From: DATFDN01 sp963818725
GTDB lineage: Bacteria > Pseudomonadota > Alphaproteobacteria > Acetobacterales > Acetobacteraceae
DNA: 64,000 nt
Direction: 5' to 3'
Assembly (NCBI GenBank): GCA_963818725.1
Contig: CAWFTU010000023.1
Span: 186,001 to 250,000 of the forward strand
Of the stretch, positions 1 to 8,963 are shown one piece after another; the first letter of the stretch is position 1, and every line of letters begins with the position of its first letter. The notes under the pieces were generated by a model. That model saw nothing but the letters and a program-made list of their open reading frames with translations. It ran no database searches and was not told the DNA's origin. The translations under genes and the position numbers were made by a program.

Positions 1-259
1 CAAGAGCGCGTTTGCCGCTATCTCGCTGATCGGCTTGGCCTTCCGGTGCTGCAGAAGCGGGCGTCCGACCTGCTGTCGATGTGGGTCGGCGGCAGCGAGA
101 AGGCGATCGCTGCCGCAGTTGCCGAGGCCCGGACGGGAGGTGCGCTGCTGCTGATCGACGAGGTGGAAGCGCTGCTGTTCGACGGGGGCCGCAGCGCGGG
201 CCTGTGAGGTCAGTCAGGTGGACGAGATTCTGACTTGGATGGAGCGGCGCCCCCCATAG
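1..259 (+). pseudogene. AAA+ ATPase remnant, 5' end outside window
   Basis: Reading from the first base gives 68 codons with no start, so the gene begins outside the window. The peptide contains LSMWVGGSEKAI and a Walker B-like LLLIDEVE followed by LLFDGG, as in bacterial AAA+ ATPases. A TGA at 205-207 ends this frame, while the next expected block (VSQVDEILTWMERRP) continues in frame 2 from 209 to a stop at 257-259. The gene is therefore frameshifted, and its 3' part is missing next to transposon DNA. The substrate or partner cannot be told. Confidence 0.7.
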
Positions 260-294
260 GCGCTAAAATAGGGGCTTGACCCTCACCCATCCCC

Positions 295-794
295 TCATTT
301 CATATAAAAAAGGAGTGTGGTGAACTGGCCGGCGTTTGACAGGGCCTTTGCGAATTTCTCCATGAGCGGCAGCAGGCGGTGCTCAGGCATGTTCGGGATC
401 AGTTCGTAGAGCATGCAGCCCTGCCGGAACGGCGAATGGGTCCGCGTCTTGCTGGTGTCCGACTTCAACAAGCGGTCCATGCCGAGGCGTTCGCCGACGG
501 CGCCGAGCAGCGTCAGCAGCGCGGTGGCGAACGCGCTGATCAGCAGCAGACGATCGCGGCGCATCGGCTCGCCGACGCGCGTGGCAGACAGTCCCATGCC
601 GAACCGCAGGTCCTTGGTGTCGCGGAACTGCGGCTCGATCGTCCAGCGCCTGGCATAATGGTTGATCAGCGTCGCCGCTGTCGCGTCGCGCTCGCTGGTC
701 GCAAGGCACCCGGGCTCCTTCATGTCCCGGGCATGAACGCAGACCACCGCGCCGACAATTTGGCCTTTCGCGGTCACGTGCGCATCGAGCAACT
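295..794 (-). pseudogene. IS4-family transposase, C-terminal fragment
   Basis: The minus-strand frame ends at 295 and carries the IS4 C-terminal signature: HYARRWTIEPQFRDTKD, with the catalytic-type E after YxxRW, then a long hydrophobic helix (LLLISAFATALLTLLG). The two catalytic aspartates and the N-terminus are missing because IS21 abuts at about 795; the first 20 or so codons of the open frame read IS21 end sequence. The missing half is not found on the other side of IS21, so a deletion accompanied or followed the insertion. Confidence 0.8.
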
Positions 795-981
795 TGTCAA
801 TCGGCGTCGAACTTTGACCCCGGATCGGCGTCCAATCGTGACCCCGTGTTGTTTGCTTGTGCCGGTAGTCCATAGGGGAGACCCTCGCGTTGCGGGGTGC
901 CCATGCAGAGGCTGACGCAGCGGCGCGCGGGGGGTCCCCCGTGGACCCACCGGTGCAAGCCCTGGCGGTTGCTTGTGAAGC

Positions 982-1719
982 TCAGGCGCGGTTCTTGAAG
1001 CGCCAGCTGTCGTTGCCGGTCTCGACGATGTCGCAGTGATGGGTTGGGCGATCCAGCGGCGCGGTGGTCATCTTGGCGTCGCCCGCGAACACGCTCGGCC
1101 ATTCACCAAAGGCGAGGCTCGTGGTGACGATCACCGAGGTGCGTTCGTAAAGGCGACTGACGGTGTGGAACAACAGTTGCCCGCCGACTTGGGCGAACGG
1201 CAGGTAGCCGAGCTCGTCGAGGACCACGAAGTCGAGACGGGTCAGGAAGTCGGCGAGGCGTCCCTGACGTCCAGCGCGGCCCTCAGCCTCGAGGCGGTTG
1301 ACCAGGTCGACGGTGTTGAAGAAGCGCCCGCGCGATCCGGCACGGATGCAGCTTCGCGCGATCGCGATGGCCAAGTGCGTTTTGCCGGAACCGGTTCCGC
1401 CGACCAGGGCCGCGTTACGCTGTTGCGTGACGAAGTTGCCGCCGGCGAGATCGCGCACCAGGCTCTCGTCGATCGGCGTTCCCTTGAAGGCGAAGTCGTC
1501 GAGATCCTTGGCGAGCGGCAGCTTGGCGATAGTCATCTGGCACCTGATCGAGCGTGCCTGCTTCTCGGACATCTCGGCCTTGAGCAGGTCGCCGACGAAG
1601 CGCTGCGGTTCGTGCTTGCGCTTGATCGCCGCGGCCAGGGCCTCGTCACAGGCGCCCCTCATGCCGAAGAGCTTCAGCGTGCCCATCATGTCGAGGACTT
1701 CGGTCCGCTCCATGCTCAT
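982..1719 (-). CDS. istB: IS21 helper ATPase IstB
   Basis: IstB is the AAA+ partner that loads the IstA transposase on target DNA. Visible features are a Walker A motif (GGTGSGKTHLAIAIA), a Walker B-like FVVLDELGYLPF and a sensor-type TTSLAFGEW segment, in about 245 residues, which is normal for the family. I chose ATG at 1717-1719 because it overlaps the istA stop in an ATGA arrangement and has AGGAG just upstream; the frame stays open further upstream, inside istA. The C-terminus (VETGNDSWRFKNRA) matches the usual end, so the gene looks intact. Confidence 0.93.
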   Translation of the reverse strand: MSMERTEVLDMMGTLKLFGMRGACDEALAAAIKRKHEPQRFVGDLLKAEMSEKQARSIRCQMTIAKLPLAKDLDDFAFKGTPIDESLVRDLAGGNFVTQQRNAALVGGTGSGKTHLAIAIARSCIRAGSRGRFFNTVDLVNRLEAEGRAGRQGRLADFLTRLDFVVLDELGYLPFAQVGGQLLFHTVSRLYERTSVIVTTSLAFGEWPSVFAGDAKMTTAPLDRPTHHCDIVETGNDSWRFKNRA

Positions 1720-3212
1720 CGGCTCCTGAGCTGATCGTATCGGGCGCAATCGGCGGCGGGCACATGCCGAAGGGTCAGCGCATCCGGCGTGGCGATGACG
1801 GCGGTCGGTCCGGGATCGCGCTGCCGGGTGAGGATGTTGATGATCACGTCGGAGGAATGGACGCCTTCGGCCATCGCCTGCGCGCGGGCCGCTTCGACCG
1901 CCGGCAGCCCGTCGGTCAGCACGGCTGCCAGAATGGCGACCATCTGCCGGTCACCATCGTCAGATCCGGTAAGGCGACGCCGCACCCGCTCCATCGCCGC
2001 GGGCAGGATCCAGTCCCTGAACGGCGCGCCATTGCGCAGGGCGCCAGGCTTGCGGGCCAGCACCGGCACGTAATGCCAAGGATCGTAGATTGTCTCGCCC
2101 CGTCCATAGCGGCGGCGATGTTCCCCTACGGCGCGTCCGTCCTGACGGATGACGATCCGGTCGGCATAGGCGTGGATCTCGACAGGTCGGCCGACCGCCC
2201 CGGCGCTGACCGAGCACTTGTTTTTGTCGAAGCGGACCAGGCAGGTCTTCGACACCGAGGCCGCCAGCGCGTGGAAGCCGTCGAGGCGACCGCAGTGGGG
2301 AACCAGCTTTGGCCGCTCGTCCTCGAACACCTCCCACACTGTCTGCTCGGGGCGCTCCGGATGGGCATGCGCCTTGGCGTAGGCGATGCACTTGTCCAAC
2401 AGCCAACCATTCAGTTCGTCGTGGCTGTTCACCCGCAGCCGTGGCGTGAGGAAGCGCTCGCGCACCAAGCCGGCCTGGCTCTCCACCTGGCCCTTCTCCC
2501 AGCCCGCGGCCGGTGTGCAGGCAACCGGGTCCACCAGGTGATGGGCGCACATCTGCAGAAAGCGGCGATTGTATTGCCGGTCCTTGCCGACAAACACCGC
2601 CTCCACCGCTGTCTTCATGTTGTCGTAGACGCCGCGTGTGCAGGCGCCCTTGAAGAAGGCAAACGCCCGCTCGTGGGCGTCGAACACCATCTCCTGCGTC
2701 TCGCGCGGGCAGGCGCGAACGAACATCATGCGGCTGTGGCACAGGCGAATGTGCGCGACCGTCACCGTCACCGTGACGCCGCTCATCAGGACGACTTCGT
2801 GGCTCCAGTCGAACTGGTAGGCCTCACCCGGCGCGAACGACAGCGGCACATACGCCTCGGCCGTCTGTCCGGCGTGCTGCCCGCTCCAAAGCCGGGCATA
2901 GCGGCGAATTGCGGCGTAGCCGCCGTCGTGGCCCAACCCTCGCCACTCCTCGAAGAGGCGAACGAGCGTCAGCCGTTCGCGCGTCCCGCTCTCGGCGTTC
3001 TTCGTCAGCAGCTTGTCCAGCTCCGCCTTCCAATGCCCGATCTTGGGACGCGGCTGAACCTCCCGCTCATACGAGAACGACGTCTCGCCCGACCGCAGCA
3101 CCTTGCGAACCGTGTTGCGCGACACCTTCAGGTCACGCGCGATCTCCTTGATCGACTTGCCCCTGACGAAATGCTCGCGTCTGATCCGGCCGACCGTCTC
3201 CACAATCAGCAT
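1716..3212 (-). CDS. istA: IS21 transposase IstA
   Basis: This is the DDE transposase of IS21. An N-terminal helix-turn-helix (KSIKEIARDLKVSRNTVRKVLRS) is followed by an RNase H-like core with the three expected acidic residues in FDWSHE, YDNMKTAVEA and GWEKGQVESQ, then a C-terminal beta-rich domain. The start at 3212 (MLIVETVGRIRREH) is the usual family start; the frame is open for 20 further codons, which run into the element end. It overlaps istB by four bases, so the two are translationally coupled. It appears intact. Confidence 0.92.
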   Translation of the reverse strand: MLIVETVGRIRREHFVRGKSIKEIARDLKVSRNTVRKVLRSGETSFSYEREVQPRPKIGHWKAELDKLLTKNAESGTRERLTLVRLFEEWRGLGHDGGYAAIRRYARLWSGQHAGQTAEAYVPLSFAPGEAYQFDWSHEVVLMSGVTVTVTVAHIRLCHSRMMFVRACPRETQEMVFDAHERAFAFFKGACTRGVYDNMKTAVEAVFVGKDRQYNRRFLQMCAHHLVDPVACTPAAGWEKGQVESQAGLVRERFLTPRLRVNSHDELNGWLLDKCIAYAKAHAHPERPEQTVWEVFEDERPKLVPHCGRLDGFHALAASVSKTCLVRFDKNKCSVSAGAVGRPVEIHAYADRIVIRQDGRAVGEHRRRYGRGETIYDPWHYVPVLARKPGALRNGAPFRDWILPAAMERVRRRLTGSDDGDRQMVAILAAVLTDGLPAVEAARAQAMAEGVHSSDVIINILTRQRDPGPTAVIATPDALTLRHVPAADCARYDQLRSR

Positions 3213-3325
3213 CCCCCACCGCCCACCTCGAACTGAAGCAGGCAGCCCAGCAGCCACACATTCAGGGGTCAAAATTGCACGCCGATCCCCCGGCTCAGGG
3301 GGTCAAAATTGCACGCCGAAACACA

Positions 3326-3761
3326 GTCCGGGTCATCCGCGCGCTTCGACCGGGCCAAGGGAGCAAATAGGGCGCCACTTCCGGCCCCGCCCTCACTCAC
3401 GGCGCCGGGTCGGTGACACCGGAGAGGAAGCGGCTCTGGTAGGGCGCCGTGGCGGCCTGCCAGTCGACGATGTTGGCGGAGGACCCCAACACGCTTGTGG
3501 CGACATCGTACCGACAAGTCGCGAGCGCCTCGGCGTCGTGGGGGGCGACCAGTGATGCGCGGCAAGAAAGGGGGCGCCGTCGCGTTACCGTGCCGGCGCC
3601 AGTCGCAGGGAGGAATCGAGCCTAGATTAGCTGCACGCGGTCCCGATTCGCCAGCAGAGCCGCGGGTTCGGCGCCAATTCGGCAAAAGCAGTCATCAGCT
3701 CGGCGCGGCGCGGAAGGGAATCGGTGCCCGACGCGGCGGCGCCTCGCTATAAGCAATTTCT
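3326..3761. other. Unassigned 436-bp segment between IS21 and small ORFs
   Basis: No transposase or known domain is seen here. On the minus strand, one frame ending at a TGA near 3400 reads DAEALATCRYDVATS then NIVDWQAATAPYQSRFL, which looks like a natural protein end with balanced composition, but it has no start and I cannot place it in a family. The rest is GC-rich with only overlapping anonymous frames. It may be the tail of a gene removed by the IS21-associated rearrangement. Confidence 0.3.
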
Positions 3762-3998
3762 ATGGCACCACACCGAGAGACAGCCTCGGCCACGTCCGAG
3801 GAAGACCTGGGCTTCTCGCCCCGCGAACTTGCCCAGGCCGAGCTGCGCTTTCGCGCCCTGGTCCTGGCGACGATGCGCCGGCTCGGCCCCGACGCGACGC
3901 GCGAAAGGGTGGTGTCCCTGCTTTGGGAGCGCTTCAACGATCTGGTCGAAGCCGACCCGGCGGTGGCACACTTCCTGCTGCTCGGAACCAAGAGATAG
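3762..3998 (+). CDS. Small hypothetical protein (78 aa)
   Basis: The 78-residue product is mainly helical and charged (RELAQAELRFRALVLATMRRLG, then LLWERFNDLVEADPAVAHFLLLG). No family is recognised. There is no good ribosome binding site before the ATG. It lies 37 bp before a palindrome that precedes the next small ORF, so the two may be a plasmid-type pair, but this is inference. Its composition is typical of a real alpha-helical protein. Confidence 0.4.
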   Translation: MAPHRETASATSEEDLGFSPRELAQAELRFRALVLATMRRLGPDATRERVVSLLWERFNDLVEADPAVAHFLLLGTKR

Positions 3999-4035
3999 CG
4001 CAGCCGCCGCTTCGCGCCGAGCCCATGCGCAACCG

Positions 4036-4063
4036 GTCCGACTTTCACTTGGAAAAGTCGGAC
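4036..4063. promoter_or_regulatory. Palindrome with GTCCGAC arms (probable operator)
   Basis: GTCCGACTTT at 4036-4045 is mirrored by AAAAGTCGGAC at 4053-4063, with a 7-bp spacer. Further GTCCGAC/GTCGGAC units follow at about 4078, 4098 and 4120, inside the start of the next ORF. An inverted repeat directly before a gene for a short helical protein is the usual layout of an autoregulated plasmid gene. The binding protein is not known. Confidence 0.5.
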
Positions 4064-4067
4064 TAGG

Positions 4068-4349
4068 ATGGCTACCCGGTCGGACCGCAACGGGAGTATG
4101 TCCGACTCGTCCGATCCGCAGTCCGACCGGGTAGACCAAGCCGACCGGGTGAAGCCCTGGACCATAAAGGGCATCCCGCCGGAAGCCCGGAACACGGCCA
4201 TCGCCGCGGCCGAGCGGGAGGGCCAGACGGTTGGTGAGTGGATGACGCGAGCGACCCGCGCGCAGGGCCAGGCCGACCGGCAGGCCAACCGGGCGCCGGT
4301 CTCGGTGGATCGTAAGCGGGGTTTTGCGGCCCTTCGTCAGGCGGCTTGA
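4068..4349 (+). CDS. Small plasmid-type protein, possible ribbon-helix-helix
   Basis: The 93-residue product has a polar N-terminus with repeated SDRVDQADRV, then a conserved-looking core IKGIPPEARNTAIAAAERE followed by GQTVGEWMTRA. This core resembles small alphaproteobacterial proteins with a short beta strand and two helices, compatible with a ribbon-helix-helix fold; I infer DNA binding from that and from the palindrome just upstream. ATG at 4068 is used; ATG at 4098 is an alternative. The last few codons overlap the end of an IS66 fragment on the other strand, so the native C-terminus may have been altered. Confidence 0.5.
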   Translation: MATRSDRNGSMSDSSDPQSDRVDQADRVKPWTIKGIPPEARNTAIAAAEREGQTVGEWMTRATRAQGQADRQANRAPVSVDRKRGFAALRQAA

Positions 4350-4513
4350 CGATTAGGTGTTTTCGCTGGAGCCCAATGCCACGGCATGAGTTCGTCGACG
4401 CGTGTCTGCGGCCATCCATTGACGAGGCGCGTCAGCAAGTCCGTGAAGTATGCCTGCGGATTGACGCCGTTGAGCTTGGCCCAATGGCCGCGAAGCTGTG
4501 CGAATTGGCCACC
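4337..4513 (-). pseudogene. IS66 TnpC C-terminal fragment
   Basis: The minus strand reads AKLNGVNPQAYFTDLLTRL, then a segment ending RVDELMPWHWAP, and stops at 4337-4339. This is the typical end of the IS66 DDE transposase (compare LNGVEPLAYLTDVLQRI and LLPWNW in the IS66 at 33.3-33.4 kb). Only the last 55 or so codons remain; the break lies near 4513, where the sequence changes to the DUF6880-like fragment. Confidence 0.8.
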
Positions 4514-4535
4514 GGTTGGAGCTACCCGGAGAGGG

Positions 4536-5003
4536 TCAGCGTCGACCTCCCGACACCTCGCTCACCTGGGCCCAGAAGCCAGTCTTCCGACCATGCCTGG
4601 CGCGCAGCCGGCTGACGAAAGCCTCGTGTGTCTCGAAGGCCCCGAAGTCCCTGATGCTCGGCGCGAGCGACTGGCATTCGAGGAGATGCCGGGCGGCGTG
4701 CTTGTAGCGGGTGGACTTCGCGCCATCGAGCGTGTCCTCGATCATCGCCCGCCGCAGCAGGGTCGCGGCCAGCGGGTGCTTGCCCTCGATCAGCCGCGCC
4801 ACCGGGTCGAGCAGGAAGTAGAGGTTCCCGTCGATTTCGGCGGCCCGCGCCAGCACGAGCTGGGCAGCCCGGGCCTGGTCGGGCCATCCCTGGAAGAAGC
4901 CGAGCGCCGCGGCGAAGCTTCTGAACCCCAGAGCATGCTTCATGGCGCGCTCCGCGGCTTCGACGTCGTCGAAGTCCGGCAGCCGCTTCAGGTAGGCGCG
5001 CCG
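4536..5003 (-). pseudogene. DUF6880-like protein, C-terminal fragment
   Basis: The frame ends at 4536 and reads AYLKRLPDFDDVEAAERAMK, HPLAATLLRRAMIEDTLD, then YKHAARHLLECQSLAP and FETHEAFVSRLRARHGRK. I recognise this as the C-terminal part of the DUF6880 helical proteins, often annotated as SWIM-associated or hypothetical. The N-terminus is gone: upstream of 5003 the frame reads IS5a terminal DNA. Function is unknown. Confidence 0.65.
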
Positions 5004-5109
5004 GCGTGTTGCATGGACCTGGGTACAGGCACACTCGCCCCAACCCCGTTCGGGGTCAGGCGATGCGGACGGAGGTTGGGCGTCCAAGCTCCATATGTGG
5101 GCGGCCCCC

Positions 5110-5376
5110 TCCTCGCAAGGCGTTTTGCAGTGTTCCGATCAGATCGCTTGCGTCCATATGTCCGGCCTGTCGGTGCGCTCGCACATGAACGCTGGCCAAG
5201 ATGGTTTCCGCGACAAGGGTTCCAAACAGCATGGCGACCTCATAGAAGGCCATTGGAGCTCACGGAGTATCCCGTGTCGTGGATCGATTGATCGCACCAT
5301 CTGCTCGTCGTCTTGCAAGTTCTGGCATCGGCTCAGCACGGTTGCAGGTGAGTTGCTCCCCGTGCCTGGCTGATCT
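5110..5376 (-). ncRNA. Candidate IS1111 guide RNA (seekRNA/bridge RNA) region 1
   Basis: This is the non-coding DNA between the transposase stop and the subterminal repeat. In the IS1111 subgroup this is where the guide RNA that pairs with donor and target DNA is encoded. The segment shares several blocks with the corresponding part of the second element at 13252-13479: GCAAGGCGTTTTGC against GCAAGGGCTTTTGC, CATATGTCCGGCC against CATGTGTCCGGCC, and GGCCAAGATGGTTTCCGCG against GGCCCAGATGGGTTTCGCCG, in the same order and near-same spacing. No reading frame stays open across the blocks in both copies. Exact RNA ends are not known. Confidence 0.6.
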
Positions 5377-6414
5377 CTAGACCGCGCCGGCCGCGGTGGC
5401 GGGCGCAGGTGTTGCGGTATAGGCCTCTCCTGTCAGCAGCAGCTTCCACGCGATGCGCGCCATCTTGTTGGCCAGCGCCACGGCGGCCAGCTTCGGCGAC
5501 TTGCGCTTGAGGAGCGCGGCAAGCCAAGGCGACGCCCGTCCACCACGTCGCGCCTGCTGGATCACAGCAGTCGCCCCGACCACCAGCACGCTGCGCAAGG
5601 CCGCGTCGCCGGCTCGCGTGATGACGCCGGGCCTCACCTTGCCCGCGGTCGAGTGATCCTTTGGCGTCAAGCCGATCCAAGCCGCGAACTGACGCCCCGA
5701 CCGGAACAGCGCGGGCTCTGGGGTCTTCGTTCTCAGCAGCACCGCGCCGATCGGGCCGATTCCAGGGATCTTGGCGAGGCGCCGGCTACACTCGTCGGCC
5801 CGATGCCGGGCAACGAGCTTGGCGTCGACCGCGTCGACTTGCGCCTGCAACCGCGCATACTCCTCGGCCTGCGCCGTGAACAGCTCCCGAGCCAAGGCGG
5901 GCAGGCTCTCGCCGGCCTGGATGCGCTCGAGCAGCGGAACCAGGTGAGCCATGCCCTTGGCGGCCGTGAGGCCGAACTCGGCCGCGTAGCCGCGGATCGC
6001 GTTGGCGAGCTGCGTGCGGTTGCGGATCAGCCGGTCGCGCACGCCGACCAGCATCAAGGCCGCTTGCTGCTCAGCCGTCTTCACCGGCACGAAGCGCATC
6101 GTCGGCCGGCCCATCGCCTCGCACAGCGCTTCGGCGTCCGCCGCGTCGTTTTTGCCGCGCTTGACGTAGGGCTTGACCAGCTGAGGCGGGATCAACTTCA
6201 CCGTGTGCCCGAACGATTGCAGCAACCGTGCCCAATGATGGCTCGCGCCGCACGCCTCGATCGCGATCACCGTCGGCGCAAGCGTCTCGAAGAACGCCAC
6301 CATGTCCTTGCGCCGCAGCTTCTTGCGCAGGACCGGCGTCTCGACGGCATCCACCCCGTGAAGCTGGAAGACATGCTTCGACGTGTCCATCCCAATTCGG
6401 CTAGCCTGCTCCAC
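5377..6414 (-). CDS. IS110/IS1111-type DEDD transposase 1
   Basis: The 345-residue protein begins MEQASRIGMDTSKHVFQLHG, with the first Asp of the RuvC-like DEDD site in GMDTSK; further acidic residues are in IAIEACGASHHWAR and KRGKNDAADAEALCEA. The C-terminal half has the transposase_20 domain with IPGIGPIGAVLL and FAAWIGLTPKDHSTAGK, including the serine region. Length and both domains are complete, so it is probably active. It recombines circular intermediates into chosen sites with the help of a guide RNA, for which the downstream segment is the candidate. Confidence 0.93.
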   Translation of the reverse strand: MEQASRIGMDTSKHVFQLHGVDAVETPVLRKKLRRKDMVAFFETLAPTVIAIEACGASHHWARLLQSFGHTVKLIPPQLVKPYVKRGKNDAADAEALCEAMGRPTMRFVPVKTAEQQAALMLVGVRDRLIRNRTQLANAIRGYAAEFGLTAAKGMAHLVPLLERIQAGESLPALARELFTAQAEEYARLQAQVDAVDAKLVARHRADECSRRLAKIPGIGPIGAVLLRTKTPEPALFRSGRQFAAWIGLTPKDHSTAGKVRPGVITRAGDAALRSVLVVGATAVIQQARRGGRASPWLAALLKRKSPKLAAVALANKMARIAWKLLLTGEAYTATPAPATAAGAV

Positions 6415-7588
6415 GGACGGTCTCCTTTTGCTTGAAGTCGCTTACGACCCCGTTCTGGCACACTCGATGCCGCCGGGGGCCGCCCACCCCAACAGCATAC
6501 GGTTGAGCGCATAGACGTCGACCTGCACCTCGGTCGCCCGGCGCTCATCCGTGTGCGCGCGCAACCCGTCGCCGATCACCCGTTTCCATCGGCTGATGGC
6601 GGCCTCGGCCCGGGCTCGTATCGTGTACCCGGAGGCCTTCTGCCAGCCCATGCGGCCGTGTTCGGCGATACACTGGAGATGGCGGTCGCGCTGCGTCGGC
6701 GCGCTCTCAGCCGTGTCGCTCGGCACCGCCGTGGACCGCGGTGGCACGACCACGGCCGCGTCAGGATGGCGCTGGGCGGCCTCATCGTAGGTGCTGCTTT
6801 GGTCGTACGCACCGTCAGCAACAAACGAGGCCACCGCGCCCGCAACCTGGTCGAGCAGCGGGCCGACCTGGGAAGCGTCGTCCACCTCGCGATCGGTGAG
6901 TGCCGCGGCGACGACCTGACCCGTCTCGGCATCGAGGCCGATGTGCAGCTTCCTCCACGACCGGCGTGCGTGGGTGCCGTGCTTCTCGATCAGCCACTCG
7001 CCCGCGCCGCACAGCTTGAGCCCGGTGCTGTCCACCAGCAGGTGCAGGGGCTCGCCCTCGCCATCAGTGTCGGCGCCGCTCGGCCGTGTCGGCCGCGGCA
7101 CCTCCAGCGTCGCCGCGCGCCGGCTCAAGGTGGAGTGGTCCGGCACGCGCAGCGCCAGCCCGAGCAGGCCGATGACGGAGCCGACCAGGCCCTCGGCCTG
7201 GCGCAGCGCCAGGCGGAACACCGCACGCAGGGTCAGCGCCGTCAGGATCGCCAGGGGCGAGTAGCAGGGCTGCCCGCCTGGCGTGGTGCGCGGCTCAGCC
7301 CGCCAGCCCGCGATCGCCTCGGCCGTGAACCAGACGGTGAGGCTGCCGCGCTGACGCAGGCTGGCGTCGTAGTCGCGCCAGTTGACGACCTTGCGCTTCT
7401 GCCTGGGGATATGGTGGCGGCGATCTTGGTTCAGCTTGAAGGGCAAGGGGGGCGTCCAGGGTCAGGTCAGAGACCGCCTCCTACGCCAGACCTGTTCCAC
7501 GCGCCACCGGGCTGATCCGTGCAACAGCCCGGCTGGCAAACCCTCTACCAGTACCTACAGGGTTGCGACGGTCCCGCTTTATCCTAGA

Positions 7589-8963
7589 CTAGGCTAGTCG
7601 GTCTTGAATAACTCGTTCAGGCTGGCTGGCAGGTAACCAGGTGGCGTCTGCGCGCGGGTGAAGCTGGAGCAGGCTGGCGAGGAGAGCCGTCAAAAGCGCC
7701 CGGAGGTGGGCGAGGATCTTGCGGATGTTGTGCCCGCAGCCGCAGAGGACGGCGAAGATGGCGTCGCCGAGCAGGCCCTTGAGGCCGCAGCGGGCGAGGC
7801 GGCCATCGGTCTTCATGTGGCCGATCTCGGGCTCAATCGCACTGCGGCGCTTGAGGAGCCTGGCCAGCCTCGGCGTGATGCCGCGCCGTGAGCCGCTGAT
7901 GAGCACCCTGGTGCCCTGCACGCCGTGGCCGCGGTAGCCGCGGTCGACCACGGCGAGGCTGGGGCGGCAAGCCGTCAGGGTCTCGACCTGCTGGAGGGCC
8001 TCGCCGAGCGTGTGCCCGTCATAGGGGTTGCCGGGCATGGAGCGCATACCGACGACGAAGCCCTCGGCGAGGGTGGTGGCGACGCTGACCTTGGTGCCAA
8101 ACTCGTAGCGCACCCGCGCCTTGCCCTTGGCGATGCAGTCGACCTCCGGCTCGTGCAGGGCGTAGATCTTGTTCCGGCTCTTGGGTGTCTGCCGCAGCAG
8201 GCGGGTGACGAGTGCCATGCGCGCCTCGATCCGCCTCCGGAGTTGCCCCTGGGGGACAGTGCCGAGCTTGCGGCCGGTGTCGCGCAGGACGCGTCCCGTG
8301 TAGCCCTTCAGCGTGCGCAGCGCCTTGCGCATGCGCCGGAACTGCCGGGCATGGGCGTGACGCCCGGCCTGGGCGGCCAGACGCGGGGCCTTGCGGTTGT
8401 AGTTTTGCCGCAGCCGGATCCCGACCTTCTGCGCCAGCGTCACCAAGGAGCGACGGGCCGTCTCGTAGAGCCGGCTGTCGGTCGGGTGAGCGATGGCTTT
8501 TTCCATGACGGTGGTGTCCACCACGATTTCGGAGAGGCTGCGCGGCTTCACGGCCCCCGAGGCCCGGCCTGCCTCGACCGTCTTGGTCAGCAGCCACTCC
8601 ACGCCCTCTTCGCCGATCCGGCCGCGCCAGCGGCTGAGCGAGGAGGGGTGAAGGGGCAGCCGGTGCTGGAAGAACACCTCGCCGGTGAAGTGCTGGTAGT
8701 ACGGGTTCTCCACCCAACGGGCGAGGACGGCCTCGTCGGAGAGGCCGTGGGCGTGCTGCAGGGTACATCAGGCCTGCGACCAGACGAGGGTGGAGGGCGG
8801 GCCGCCCCTCCGGGGAGGGGAAGAAGCCCGCCCAGTGTTCCTCGAACCAGGACCAGTCGATCAGCGCCGCCAGCCGGACCAACTCGTGCTGCCCATCGAT
8901 CATGTCGACCAGGCGCGGCCGCCGCAGGTCATCCTGTTCGGCTGGGCGGGGACGGTGCTTCAT
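7589..8963 (-). pseudogene. DUF772-type transposase A, frameshifted
   Basis: ATG at 8961-8963 starts MKHRPRPAEQDDLRRPRLVD. The frame is correct to AGLMY, then an extra base in the CCC run at 8761-8763 shifts it; the rest (ENPYYQHFTGEVFFQHRLP onward, with VVDTTVMEKAI, VVDRGYRGHG and AIEPEIGHMKTDGRL as the DDE blocks) is in another frame and ends at 7589. Copy D at 12911 has two C bases here and reads straight through LMYLQHAHGLSDEAV. The two open frames together cover the whole protein. Unless ribosomes slip at this spot, the product is truncated. Confidence 0.85.

Larger units (their letters stand above)
795..3325 (-). mobile_element. IS21-family element, complete
   Basis: The element carries istA and istB in one minus-strand operon. 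Both ends hold two copies of a terminal repeat with core TCGGCGTnnAAnTTTGACCCC: 799-821 and 825-848 on the left, and inverted at about 3268-3292 and 3299-3318 on the right. Multiple terminal repeats are characteristic of IS21. The outermost bases are TGT...ACA. I see no clear target-site duplication. Length of about 2.5 kb is normal for the family. Confidence 0.85.
5093..6491 (-). mobile_element. IS1111-type element 1 (IS110 family)
   Basis: A perfect 13-bp inverted repeat, GTGGGCGGCCCCC, lies at 5097-5109 and inverted at 6475-6487, a few bases inside the junctions with IS5a. Subterminal repeats of this kind mark the IS1111 subgroup of IS110. The element carries one transposase gene, about 60 bp before it and about 270 bp of non-coding DNA after it. 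It is inserted within the last codons of the IS5a transposase without a visible target duplication, as is usual for IS110-type recombination. Confidence 0.85.
5056..7446 (-). pseudogene. IS5a transposase, split near its 3' end
   Basis: The 5' part (7446 to about 6492) gives 319 residues: an N-terminal IS5 domain (NWRDYDASLRQRGSLTVWF), then LLVDSTGLKL with the first Asp, FVADGAYDQ with the second, and the YxxRxxxE-like region near RARAEAAISRWKRVIG. It is cut after LNRML. The last codons, reading ELGRPTSVRIA and a stop at 5056, lie 1.4 kb away on the far side of the IS1111 element. The start MPFKLNQDRRHHIP is the usual family start. The split protein ends in residues read from the inserted element. 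Confidence 0.85.
5004..7525 (-). mobile_element. IS5a copy 1 (IS5 family, IS903-like), carrying an IS1111 element
   Basis: The 3' end has the inverted repeat GCGTGTTGCATGGA (5004-5017) and the 5' end has its partner, GTTGCACGGATC read on the minus strand (about 7513-7525). The transposase gene is interrupted near its last codons by a separate element at about 5093-6491. Another IS5a copy at 57.2-59.6 kb shows the uninterrupted order LNRMLELGRPISVRIA. No target duplication is obvious, and the left neighbour is a truncated gene. Confidence 0.75.

Noticed and set aside
5056..5253. Small minus-strand protein MAFYEVAMLFG... after IS110 transposase 1
   Set aside because: It lies in the candidate guide RNA region, ends by reading into IS5a, and the equivalent frame in the second element is not open; better explained as RNA.
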